NCBI GenBank assembly: GCA_000433515.1
Contig: FR891097.1
Coordinates: 1 to 9,295, forward strand
Source of the DNA: Candidatus Colimorpha enterica
GTDB taxonomy: Bacteria; Bacillota; Clostridia; Oscillospirales; CAG-272
Direction: 5' to 3'
DNA: 9,295 nucleotides
Below are positions 1 through 6,145 of this stretch, piece after piece. The notes beneath the pieces are model-generated. The model had not been told where the DNA came from, ran no database searches, and saw only the letters and a program-made list of their open reading frames with translations. The translations under genes and the position numbers were made by a program. How positions within the stretch are numbered: the first letter of the stretch is position 1; the number at the start of each line of letters is the position of its first letter.

Positions 1-48
1 CTTTCTCCGGAGAAAGAAAAACGGACAGACACTGGTGCAGTCGTGAAA

Positions 49-152
49 TCTCTGTTGGAAATCATAATCCGACAGAGAAAATTCTTGAGGAATAAACAGG
101 GAACAACAAACGAAAATCCTGTGAAACAATGCTTTCATCGTGAGCATGAAGG
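49..152 (+). promoter_or_regulatory. Structured leader of the DUF3793-flavodoxin genes
   Basis: The 173 bases before the first gene hold no credible ORF. Two hairpins can be drawn. The first pairs TCTCTGTTGG (49-58) with CCGACAGAGA (69-78), ten pairs including one U-G, around a 10-base loop. The second pairs CTTTCAT (132-138) with ATGAAGG (146-152), including one U-G, and ends six bases before the Shine-Dalgarno sequence at 158-167. No convincing -35/-10 pair was found; CATAAT at 63-68 lies in the first loop but has no -35 at the right distance. A cis-acting RNA or operator function is inference only. Confidence 0.3.
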
Positions 153-173
153 GCTGAAAAGGAGGGATATGTT

Positions 174-719
174 ATGTCCGAAGAACTTATAGTCAGGCAC
201 TGCTCGCCGACGCTGGCGGGGCTTAAGACGGGGAGCCTGTTTTCCTGTCCGAGCGCATCGCCCGACGAGATGAGGAGAGTGCTCCGGGATCTGAACATTC
301 GGCTTGCACCGAAGGGAATACGGGTGCTTCCGGTGAAAAACGACGGGGAGCGGATGCTAATATACATATACCGTCCGAACCGTCTTGCACGCGACCTCGG
401 AGACGGCGATGCCGCGCAGATCCTTTGTGAGAAGGGATATCCCTGCGGATGTCCGGGAAAGTGCATTATGAAGCTGATAGAGCGTCTGCGCGGAAATGAA
501 TTCCCGCACGAGATCGGGCTGTTTCTCGGCTACCCTCCGGAGGACGTTAAGGGCTTCATGACCGATCCCTGCGCCTGCAAATGTTCCGGGTGCTGGAAGG
601 TATACGGCGACAGGGAGGCGGCTGAAAAGCGGTTCGCGCTCTATCGCAAATGTACCGGGGTCTACTGCGGACAGTGGAGGAAGGGAAGGCCGATCGAGCG
701 GCTTGCCGTTCCGGGGTGA
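174..719 (+). CDS. DUF3793 family Cys-rich protein
   Basis: This 181-residue protein matches, from memory, the DUF3793 family of Clostridia, whose biochemical function is not known. Recognisable blocks are the N-terminal HCSPTLAGLKTGSLF (residues 9-23), a Cys cluster CGCPGKC (91-97), the stretch FPHEIGLFLGYPPEDVKGF (110-128), a second cluster CACKCSGC (133-140) followed by WKVYGD, and the C-terminal YRKCTGVYC (157-165). There is no signal peptide or membrane segment, so it should be cytoplasmic. The many Cys residues suggest metal or redox chemistry, but that is inference. The ATG at 174 is fixed by AAAGGAGGGA at 158-167. A flavodoxin follows 120 bases downstream on the same strand; I recall DUF3793 genes often sitting beside flavodoxin or ferrous-iron uptake genes, which points to an iron or redox role. 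Confidence 0.85.
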   Translation: MSEELIVRHCSPTLAGLKTGSLFSCPSASPDEMRRVLRDLNIRLAPKGIRVLPVKNDGERMLIYIYRPNRLARDLGDGDAAQILCEKGYPCGCPGKCIMKLIERLRGNEFPHEIGLFLGYPPEDVKGFMTDPCACKCSGCWKVYGDREAAEKRFALYRKCTGVYCGQWRKGRPIERLAVPG

Positions 720-721
720 CT

Positions 722-789
722 TTCCGCGGCTTCTGTCTGAGCGCGGGATAAAAGACTGTATCCGGCGATAATCAAAGGCAGCCGCGGAA
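722..789 (+). promoter_or_regulatory. Inverted repeat in the DUF3793-flavodoxin gap
   Basis: TTCCGCGGCT at 722-731 is exactly complementary to AGCCGCGGAA at 780-789. The 48 bases between them can form a further hairpin, GGATA (746-750) with TATCC (759-763). The structure starts three bases after the DUF3793 stop and ends about 30 bases before the flavodoxin Shine-Dalgarno. No T-run follows, so it is not a standard intrinsic terminator. It could be an RNA-processing or stability element between two cistrons, or a leader of the flavodoxin gene. Confidence 0.4.
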
Positions 790-839
790 TCGCGGTGATG
801 CCGTTAATTGCCCCGATGAGGGAGGAAAGAGGAATTTTT

Positions 840-1262
840 ATGAGTAAAACAGCAGTTGTATACTGGAGCGCCACGGGAAACACCGAGGCGATGGCAAACG
901 CGGTCGCGGAGGGCGCGAAGGAAAAGGGTGCGGAATGCACTCTCTTCACCGCGGCGGAATTTGATGCGTCGCTTGTCGGCGGGTTCGACGGGATTGCGTT
1001 CGGCTGCCCGGCGATGGGAGCCGAGGTTCTTGAAGAGGACGAATTCGAGCCGATGTTCACCTCCTGCGAGGCGGCGCTGAACGGGAAGAAGATCGCTCTG
1101 TTCGGTTCCTACGGCTGGGGCGACGGCGAGTGGATGAGAAACTGGGAGGAGAGATGCACCGGCGACGGAGCTGTCTTTGCCTGCGACAGTGTAATCTGCT
1201 GTGAAGCTCCCGACGATGACGCTGTGGCTGCCTGCTGCGCTCTCGGTGCGGCGCTTGCCTGA
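840..1262 (+). CDS. Short-chain flavodoxin
   Basis: A 140-residue flavodoxin, the usual length for the short-chain type: a soluble FMN-binding electron carrier that can replace ferredoxin. The N-terminal strand TAVVYW runs into the FMN phosphate-binding loop SATGNT (residues 10-15). The loop after strand 3 is GCPAMGAEVLEEDEFEP (55-71), and the second isoalloxazine loop is GSYGWGDGEWMRNW (89-102), with Trp and Tyr positioned to stack on the flavin. The frame is open from an ATG at 795, but the ATG at 840 is preferred because GGAGG (821-825) and AAGAGGA (827-833) lie just before it and the flavodoxin fold begins there. The C-terminal half is rich in Cys (residues 106, 115, 120, 121, 132, 133), somewhat unusual for a flavodoxin. 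It probably works with the upstream DUF3793 gene, and a terminator follows directly. Confidence 0.93.
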   Translation: MSKTAVVYWSATGNTEAMANAVAEGAKEKGAECTLFTAAEFDASLVGGFDGIAFGCPAMGAEVLEEDEFEPMFTSCEAALNGKKIALFGSYGWGDGEWMRNWEERCTGDGAVFACDSVICCEAPDDDAVAACCALGAALA

Positions 1263-1267
1263 AAAAT

Positions 1268-1319
1268 AAGCTTCTCCCCCGCTTTCCGGTTTTTCTCCGG
1301 AAAGCGGGGAAGCTTTTTT
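1268..1319. terminator. Bidirectional intrinsic terminator between flavodoxin and serpin
   Basis: A long GC-rich stem pairs 1268-1289 (AAGCTTC, CCCCGC, TTTCCGG segments) with 1297-1315, with a three-base bulge in the left arm and a TTTTTCT loop. On the plus strand it is followed by TTTTTT (1314-1319). On the minus strand the transcript continues into CTTATTTTTC. It therefore serves the convergent flavodoxin and serpin genes, and its T-run touches the serpin stop codon. Confidence 0.9.
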
Positions 1320-2575
1320 CAGACCGATGCCGTGACTCCGATGAAGAGCGGGATTCCGGTCGTGTTGTCAACAATTGCGTAGACGAACGGGCGGTCGAGG
1401 ATGACATCGACAGATATCGGCTCAACGCCTGTGGCTCTCATGTCTCCCCAGGTTATCGCTGCAGCCTTTGTGCCGTTTCTGTCAACCTTGACATATGTCT
1501 TCTGGCTGAATGAGCTGCAGTACAGCGGGGCGTCGCTCATGCGGGTGAAGTCTGCCGTTTTTTCATCGAACATATCGCTTATCCCCATGCCGATGAGGAC
1601 GTCGTTCAGCTTCATCTGCCATTCCGACGTGAACTCCGGGATGCCGGCGGTCGCAGTTGTGCCGTTTTCTCTTTCCGCATTGCGGCTGTTCCATATCGAC
1701 GTCCACTTTTCGCTGTCGAGCGATGCGGCGAAGTCGTAAACGTCGGTTCCCTCATCGGGAAGAAGCCCGACAAAGCTGTATTTCCCGCCGTGATAGTTCT
1801 TCATGAACCCTGTCACGCCGTCGCCGGTGAGCAGTGTCTCGCCGGAGGAGAACAGCATTTTTACGTCGGTGCTTTTGCCGGAATAATCGGTGAAGCTGCG
1901 GTCCTTTATGTCGTTTTTCCTGTATTTCGTCTCCCATTCCGCGTCGAACATCAGCGCGTTGACGAGGTACATTAGGGTTTCCGATGAGATTTCCCTGATG
2001 ATTTCTTTGATCATCCCGTCGGTGTGCTTTTCGCACCAGCTGTTTATGTCTTTTACCGTTGTGTCGTCAAACGGGGCGCGGTAGACCTGTGCGCCGTACC
2101 AGTCGGCATTGTTCTGGAGAAAGCTGTCCTTTACGGTTACCGTGCCGTCATTCCTTATCCAGAGCGAATTTGCGATGTTTACCCGGCATTTGTCGGAGAT
2201 GTAGAGCTGCTCTGTCAGTGCGAAGAGATTTTTGCTCAGGGTGTCGGTGTCACAGCCGAGGGAGCGTTCGATCTGCGCTTTTGTCTCACCGCCGGCGCCG
2301 TCCGCGATCATTCCGATGCAGATGATTGCCGACAGAGGGGAGACGAGAGTATTCCGACCCTTTTCCTGCTCCTTGAGGCAGCCGGTGAACAGCTTCATCG
2401 AAAATCCGGAGAGGATGCCGGTGAATTCACTGTCAACCGTTCCTTTTTCTGTCGCCTTCCGCGAAAAGCCGGAGGAGATCTCGTTTGCGCTTATCCTTAC
2501 CGAGCAGGAGACGCAGGAGAACACCGTGCACACCGCGAGCGCGAGGCAGAGTATGGCGGTTATCTGTTTTTTCAT
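1319..2575 (-). CDS. Secreted serpin (serine/cysteine protease inhibitor), predicted lipoprotein
   Basis: A 418-residue serpin. The C-terminal signature VILDRPFVYAI (residues 391-401) fits the classical serpin pattern exactly, and ADGAGGETKAQIERSLG resembles the conserved helix C/D region. The reactive-centre loop begins at Gly368: GTKAAAITWG, with the small residues at P12-P10 expected of an inhibitory serpin. By alignment with alpha-1-antitrypsin the scissile bond should lie near Thr382-Glu385; the loop appears about three residues longer than in that protein, so P1 is uncertain. The N-terminus MKKQITAILCLALAVC...SCVSC is a lipoprotein signal with candidate lipid-anchored Cys21 or Cys24. 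The frame is open to an ATG at 2617, but that lies on the -10 element; the ATG at 2575 has AAAGGAAA ahead of it and starts the signal peptide. Gut Clostridia are known to make serpins that block host or bacterial proteases. Confidence 0.93.
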   Translation of the reverse strand: MKKQITAILCLALAVCTVFSCVSCSVRISANEISSGFSRKATEKGTVDSEFTGILSGFSMKLFTGCLKEQEKGRNTLVSPLSAIICIGMIADGAGGETKAQIERSLGCDTDTLSKNLFALTEQLYISDKCRVNIANSLWIRNDGTVTVKDSFLQNNADWYGAQVYRAPFDDTTVKDINSWCEKHTDGMIKEIIREISSETLMYLVNALMFDAEWETKYRKNDIKDRSFTDYSGKSTDVKMLFSSGETLLTGDGVTGFMKNYHGGKYSFVGLLPDEGTDVYDFAASLDSEKWTSIWNSRNAERENGTTATAGIPEFTSEWQMKLNDVLIGMGISDMFDEKTADFTRMSDAPLYCSSFSQKTYVKVDRNGTKAAAITWGDMRATGVEPISVDVILDRPFVYAIVDNTTGIPLFIGVTASV

Positions 2576-2619
2576 GGCTTTTATTTCCTTTCTTTGCGTA
2601 CTGTCGGGTGGCTTCATAT

Positions 2620-2625
2620 ATTATA
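2620..2625 (-). promoter_or_regulatory. Likely -10 element of the serpin gene
   Basis: The minus strand reads TATAAT at 2625-2620, which would start transcription near 2613 and give a leader of about 38 bases before the serpin ATG at 2575. No recognisable -35 is found at 16-19 bases upstream (best candidates ACCTTT or AACCTT), so the promoter may depend on an activator. Confidence 0.45.
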
Positions 2626-2699
2626 GACGCAGAACAGGGGCGAAAGGTTTCACTTTTTCCGAAATTTTTTCGGTTTTTTTAAAGTTCCGCCGCCATTTT

Positions 2700-3285
2700 C
2701 TGCCGGAGGACTATTCCTCGATAAATCTGAAGCCGCGGCTTCTTTATGCCGGTGTACGGCATCCTGAACACCTGCTTCAGAGAACTTATCGGGGAGCTTG
2801 AGGGGCGGGAGCTGCTTTACACCGAGATCGCGCAGAGCATTTTCAGAACGCTCATCATGTATGTGTTCCGGCTTGTCGATACGACCCATGACATTGCGCC
2901 GTATATTGAAATGAACCGGATCATCGATTCGGCCACAGCATTTATCGAGCGGAATTTCAGGAAAAATCTCACACTCGATTCGGTTGCCGAGGCGTGTTTT
3001 ACAAACAAATACTATCTGTCTCACCTTTTTTCGCAGGTCAGAAAAATGACGGTGTGAGATTATATCCTTGAGAGAAGGGTGGAAGAGGGCAAAAGACTTC
3101 TTGCCGAGACCGGCATGACGGTGGCTGAGGCCGCGGAAAAATCCGGCTTCAGGGATCCCGGATATTTCGGAAGGGTGTTCAGAAAAGCGACCGGAATGAA
3201 CCCCTCCGCATACCGGAAAAAATGCCGCTGCGAGGATCATACGGGAAACGCCCGCCGCCCGGTTATTGCATCGGAGCATTCCTGA
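2700..3285 (+). pseudogene. AraC-family regulator, degraded (truncated, frameshifted, in-frame TGA)
   Basis: The C-terminal two-helix-turn-helix AraC domain is clear: from 2926 the translation reads SATAFIERNFRKNLTLDSVA, then NKYYLSHLFSQVRKMTV, a TGA at 3055-3057, then in the same frame DYILERRVEEGKRLLAETG, TVAEAAEKSGF, YFGRVFRKATGMNPSAYRKK and a final TGA at 3283-3285. The homology continues unbroken through the internal TGA, so it is a nonsense mutation within the DNA-binding domain. Upstream, frame 3 encodes LPEDYSSINLKPRLLYAG (2700-2753), which looks like the linker after the N-terminal sensor domain and continues one base out of frame at about 2752 as VYGILNTCFRELIGELEGRE, suggesting a frameshift. 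Most of the roughly 100-residue sensor domain is absent. The ATG at 2746 has no Shine-Dalgarno. Position and orientation suggest it once controlled the isomerase/aldolase operon 180 bases downstream. Confidence 0.8.
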
Positions 3286-3330
3286 GCGGAAATATTCTGC
3301 CTTTGCCGTTGAAAATATATCTATTATCTC

Positions 3331-3359
3331 TTGACAAAGACCGGATTTGGTGATACCAT
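3331..3359 (+). promoter_or_regulatory. Promoter of the sugar isomerase-aldolase operon
   Basis: A perfect TTGACA (3331-3336) is followed after 17 bases by TACCAT (3354-3359), preceded by TGA at 3351-3353, giving an extended -10 (TGnTACCAT). Transcription should start near 3366, about 100 bases before the isomerase ATG. Confidence 0.75.
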
Positions 3360-3367
3360 ATATATGA

Positions 3368-3438
3368 TTAACGATAATGTTGTTCCGGCCGTCCGCGCCG
3401 GAGCGGCTGTTTGCCGCAAGGTCTTACATTATCGATAA
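3368..3438 (+). promoter_or_regulatory. Paired palindromes / foldable leader of the sugar operon
   Basis: TTAACGATAA (3368-3377) and the perfect palindrome TTATCGATAA (3429-3438) differ at one position and are centred 61 bp apart, starting just after the predicted transcription start. Including flanks, 3364-3381 matches the reverse complement of 3425-3442 at 14 of 18 positions. Read as DNA, this is a pair of operator sites of the short, CG-centred kind bound by LacI-type repressors. Read as RNA, 3368-3380 pairs with 3426-3438 (12 of 13) and encloses two hairpins, CCGGC/GCCGG (3385-3389 and 3397-3401) and GCGGC/GCCGC (3403-3407 and 3413-3417), giving a three-way junction just upstream of the Shine-Dalgarno. 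I do not recognise a known riboswitch. Confidence 0.5.
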
Positions 3439-3464
3439 CTATTTATCTAACGGAGGAAACGAAA

Positions 3465-4859
3465 ATGAAACTTGCGCTTCTTGTTGCAAACCGCGGCTTT
3501 TTCCCGAGCAGCGTCATCGAGGCGGCTTATGCCGAGATGAAGAACGCCTTTGTCAGGGCGGAGATTGAATGTCTTACCCTTGAGGAAGGAAAGACAAAGT
3601 ACAATGCCGTCGAAACCACCGAAGACGGAAACATCTATCACGAGTTCCTCGCCGCTCACAGGGGCGAATATGACGGGCTTGTCGTCTGTCTGCCCAATTT
3701 CGGCGACGAGAACGGAATCAAGGCGGCTCTGCGCGGGATAGATGTTCCGGTGCTTATCCAGGCTTATCCCGATGAGCCCGGAAAGATGGATTTCGAGCAT
3801 CGCCGCGACGCCTTCTGCGGCAAATTCGCCCTTACAAGCGTACTTAACCAGATGGGCGTGAAGTATACCGGATACACCCCCTTCGCCGTCGCTCCCGACA
3901 CCGACGAATTCGTCGCTCAGCTTAAGAGATTCGCCGCGACCTGCCGCGTCGTAAAGGCACTGACCGGAATGCGGGTCGGAGTTATCGGCGCCCGCACCTC
4001 GGCGTTCAAATCTGTGCGCTACGATGAGACTGTCCTTGAAAGGCACGGAGTTGAGGTCGAGACCTATGACCTTACCTCGATAATGAAGATATACAACAGC
4101 CTTTCCGACAGCGACGGGTCGGTGCTTGAGTGGAGACGCGACCTCAATGCCGCAATGAACTGCTCCGCCGCACCTGCGGGACGCGACCTTGTTCTTGCGA
4201 AGTTCGGCGCGGCTGTCGAATCGGTCATAAAGACCGCAAAGCTCGATGCCATCGCGATAAGATGCTGGTCGGAGCTTCAGGAGCTTCTCGGGATCGCGCC
4301 CTGCTCGATACTCGGACTGCTCAACCACAAGGGAATTTCCGCAGCCTGCGAGACCGACGTTTCAAATGCCGTTGCAATGCGCGCACTTGCCGCCGCCTCC
4401 GGCCGTTCCGCCGGATGTCTCGACCTCAACAACAATTACGGGGCAGAGGAGAACAAGTGCATCCTCTTCCACTGCGGTCCGCTTCCGGAGGAGCTTATGG
4501 AGCTTCCCGGAGTTATTGAGGATCACAAGATGCTCTCCAAGGGCAAGCCCGAAAAGTGCAGCTGGGGACTCAATGTCGGCAGGGTCAGGACGGGAGAGAT
4601 CACGATCTGCGGCATGAGAGCCACAAACGGCGAGCTTGCATTCTTCTCCGACCGTGCAGTTATCACAGACGACCCGGTCGACGGGGATTTCTTCGGAGTC
4701 CATGCCGTAATGGAGACCCCCGATCTTCAGAACAAGCTGAAAAAGATCGCAGACGGAGGCTTCCACCACCATGCGATAATCACGCAGACCGATGTCTTTG
4801 AGGCACTCAACGAGGCACTCTCAAAGTATCTCGGCTACACTCACGTTGACATCCACTGA
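3465..4859 (+). CDS. L-fucose/L-arabinose isomerase-family sugar isomerase
   Basis: A 464-residue protein of the COG2407 L-fucose isomerase-related group, which interconvert aldoses and ketoses with a divalent metal. Recognisable parts are the N-terminal Rossmann-like region with VCLPNFGDENG (residues 74-84), the central MRVGVIGARTSAF (169-181), RCWSELQE (266-273), and the metal-ligand motifs ACETDVSNA (Glu296), LDLNNNY (Asp320) and GGFHHHAII (His434-436), equivalent to the Glu/Asp/His triad of FucI. The length agrees with short members of the family; classical FucI is longer. The start at 3465 follows GGAGG (3452-3456); an in-frame TTG at 3411 has no ribosome site and sits in the leader. There is no signal peptide, so it is cytoplasmic. 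An aldolase-family gene follows after 32 bases, suggesting isomerisation then cleavage. The substrate cannot be read from the sequence; fucose itself is not assured. Confidence 0.87.
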   Translation: MKLALLVANRGFFPSSVIEAAYAEMKNAFVRAEIECLTLEEGKTKYNAVETTEDGNIYHEFLAAHRGEYDGLVVCLPNFGDENGIKAALRGIDVPVLIQAYPDEPGKMDFEHRRDAFCGKFALTSVLNQMGVKYTGYTPFAVAPDTDEFVAQLKRFAATCRVVKALTGMRVGVIGARTSAFKSVRYDETVLERHGVEVETYDLTSIMKIYNSLSDSDGSVLEWRRDLNAAMNCSAAPAGRDLVLAKFGAAVESVIKTAKLDAIAIRCWSELQELLGIAPCSILGLLNHKGISAACETDVSNAVAMRALAAASGRSAGCLDLNNNYGAEENKCILFHCGPLPEELMELPGVIEDHKMLSKGKPEKCSWGLNVGRVRTGEITICGMRATNGELAFFSDRAVITDDPVDGDFFGVHAVMETPDLQNKLKKIADGGFHHHAIITQTDVFEALNEALSKYLGYTHVDIH

Positions 4860-4891
4860 ACCGAAGACACAGAACGAAAGGAAAAAAAACA

Positions 4892-5854
4892 ATGTCTGTC
4901 ATAACCGAAAGAAACGAATCACTCAGGGTGTTTGAGAAAGCCGCGGAGCGCGGTACCAGCATAGGAATATTCTGCACTGCATCCTACTGGAACACAGAGG
5001 CAATACTCATCGCCGCACAGCGCATTGCGGAAAAGTATCAGATAGAGAAGGTGCCGGTTGTTGTTGCAACCACCTTTACATACCCGCATATGCCACAGTG
5101 CAGGCGCTTTCTGTACTGCCAGGATCCAAAGACCGGAATACTTTCTCACTTCGCGTACCTCAACGTGCTTGCCGGAAGCAAGTATTCGCCATACAAAAAC
5201 GTAGCCGTCCTTCCTCATCTTGACCATGCCAACCCCGTCCGCGACAGATGGGCGCTTACCTGCGCACTGCCTTACTTCTCATCGGTCATGTTCGACGCTC
5301 AGCTCTATCCTTTCGAGGAGAATATGGCTCTTACCGCCGAGTATGTGAAGAACTACGGCAATGATGTGCTTGTCGAGGGAATTCTTGAATCACTCAACGT
5401 TTCCGACGGCGCGGTCGCAACGCATATTGACAACTACTGCGAGAACGCGGTGAAATATGTAAAGACCACCGGTGTTGACTTTGCCGTTGCCGACCTCGGA
5501 ACCGAACAGCAGTCTACCTCTGTCGGAAAGGCGAGGTACGACAAGGCAAGGGCAAGAGAGCTTACCGCCGCCCTCGGCAGAAAGATGCTTGTCCTTCACG
5601 GAACCTCCTGCCTTGCAAATGAGCAGACAAGAGGCCTCGCCTCCGACGGCGTCGTAAGGGTAAATATGTGGACGAGGATCGCAAGAGAAGCCGGTCAGCA
5701 CGCGGCAGAGCAGGTTGTCTCCCGCATGGATAAGATAAATGCCGGCGACTTCAATTCAACCGAGTCTATGGCTTATATGCGCGACAGCGTTGAAAAGGCA
5801 GCCGACATCATGGAAGAAATGATGGAGCTTTTCGGCTACGCAAACCTTGCCTGA
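4892..5854 (+). CDS. Class II fructose-bisphosphate aldolase-family protein, diverged active site
   Basis: A 320-residue cytoplasmic protein with the class II (zinc-dependent) aldolase layout. Conserved features are PHLDHANPV with Asp111-His112 (catalytic Asp and first zinc His), SVMFDAQLYPFEEN (residues 131-144, like the family's SVMID...PFEEN), VEGIL (161-165, where the family has VEAEL), VDFAVADLGT (195-204), LVLHGTS (233-238, third zinc His at 236) and VRVNMWT (255-261). Several key positions differ: the family's GTxHG is GTEQQ here, so the second zinc His becomes Gln206; HGGSG becomes HGTSC; and the Asp after VNxxT becomes Arg262. These are zinc and phosphate-binding positions, so ordinary fructose-1,6-bisphosphate cleavage is doubtful. 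AAAGGAAAA (4877-4885) precedes the ATG. It shares a transcript with the isomerase and ends at a strong terminator. Confidence 0.85.
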   Translation: MSVITERNESLRVFEKAAERGTSIGIFCTASYWNTEAILIAAQRIAEKYQIEKVPVVVATTFTYPHMPQCRRFLYCQDPKTGILSHFAYLNVLAGSKYSPYKNVAVLPHLDHANPVRDRWALTCALPYFSSVMFDAQLYPFEENMALTAEYVKNYGNDVLVEGILESLNVSDGAVATHIDNYCENAVKYVKTTGVDFAVADLGTEQQSTSVGKARYDKARARELTAALGRKMLVLHGTSCLANEQTRGLASDGVVRVNMWTRIAREAGQHAAEQVVSRMDKINAGDFNSTESMAYMRDSVEKAADIMEEMMELFGYANLA

Positions 5855-5860
5855 AGCCTG

Positions 5861-5917
5861 ACCGAACAATAAGAAAACCGGCACCCCGTACTGCGGATGC
5901 CGGTTTTTATGTTCGGT
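5861..5917. terminator. Bidirectional intrinsic terminator after the sugar operon
   Basis: The core stem AAAACCGGCA (5874-5883) pairs with TGCCGGTTTT (5898-5907) and runs into TTTTTAT on the plus strand. An outer arm ACCGAACA (5861-5868) pairs with TGTTCGGT (5910-5917). On the minus strand the hairpin is followed by TTTTCTTATT, so it can also end the convergent small gene at 5936. Confidence 0.88.
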
Positions 5918-5935
5918 TGAAACCGCTTCCTCATA

Positions 5936-6145
5936 TCAGCGCTGCTGACTGAGATCGGCGTACAGCCCGACCTTCCCGCATTTTGGGCAGACTCTTGCTT
6001 TCAGCGCGCAGCGGTCTGCTGCTTCGCACGGGATTCCGGGAAGGCTGTTTTTCTGACCTGTCGGAATGCTGACCGATATATCGACGCGCTGTCTGAAATC
6101 AGACACGTAGGGGTGCTTCCCGGTTATCGGACAGTCATCAATCAT
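5936..6145 (-). CDS. Small Cys-rich, zinc-ribbon-like hypothetical protein
   Basis: A 69-residue protein I cannot assign to a named family. It has five Cys: CPITGKHP at residues 5-12, IPCEAADRC (38-46) and ARVCPKCGKVGL (50-61), the last being a typical CPxCGK zinc knuckle. It is soluble, with no signal peptide. The ATG at 6145 has no Shine-Dalgarno (ATTGCGAA precedes it). In the same frame, ten codons upstream, an ATG at 6175 with GAGGA at a 10-base spacing begins MKKCSD, then TGA, then NCE, then MIDDC. Either the gene is expressed by restart after a six-codon leader, or a longer 79-codon gene carries a nonsense codon. The extra segment would add two more Cys. It converges on the sugar operon and shares its terminator. 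A palindrome, TCGTTTTAACGA (6188-6199), overlaps the upstream Shine-Dalgarno. Confidence 0.55.
   Translation of the reverse strand: MIDDCPITGKHPYVSDFRQRVDISVSIPTGQKNSLPGIPCEAADRCALKARVCPKCGKVGLYADLSQQR

Noticed and set aside
1..16. Perfect palindrome CTTTCTCCGGAGAAAG as a terminator of an upstream gene
   Set aside because: No T-run follows on the plus strand (AAAAACGG instead), and any T-run for the minus strand would lie outside the window; no gene ending there is visible.
2024..2626. 200-codon plus-strand open frame antisense to the serpin
   Set aside because: It mirrors the serpin codons, has no ribosome binding site or recognisable protein features, and the serpin on the other strand is unmistakable.
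3368..3381. Catabolite-control (cre) site in the isomerase leader
   Set aside because: TGATTAACGATAAT has five rather than four bases between TG and CG and lacks the terminal CA, so it does not fit the cre consensus.
3447..4328. 293-codon minus-strand open frame across the isomerase
   Set aside because: Shadow of the GC-rich isomerase gene; no family resemblance and no start signals.
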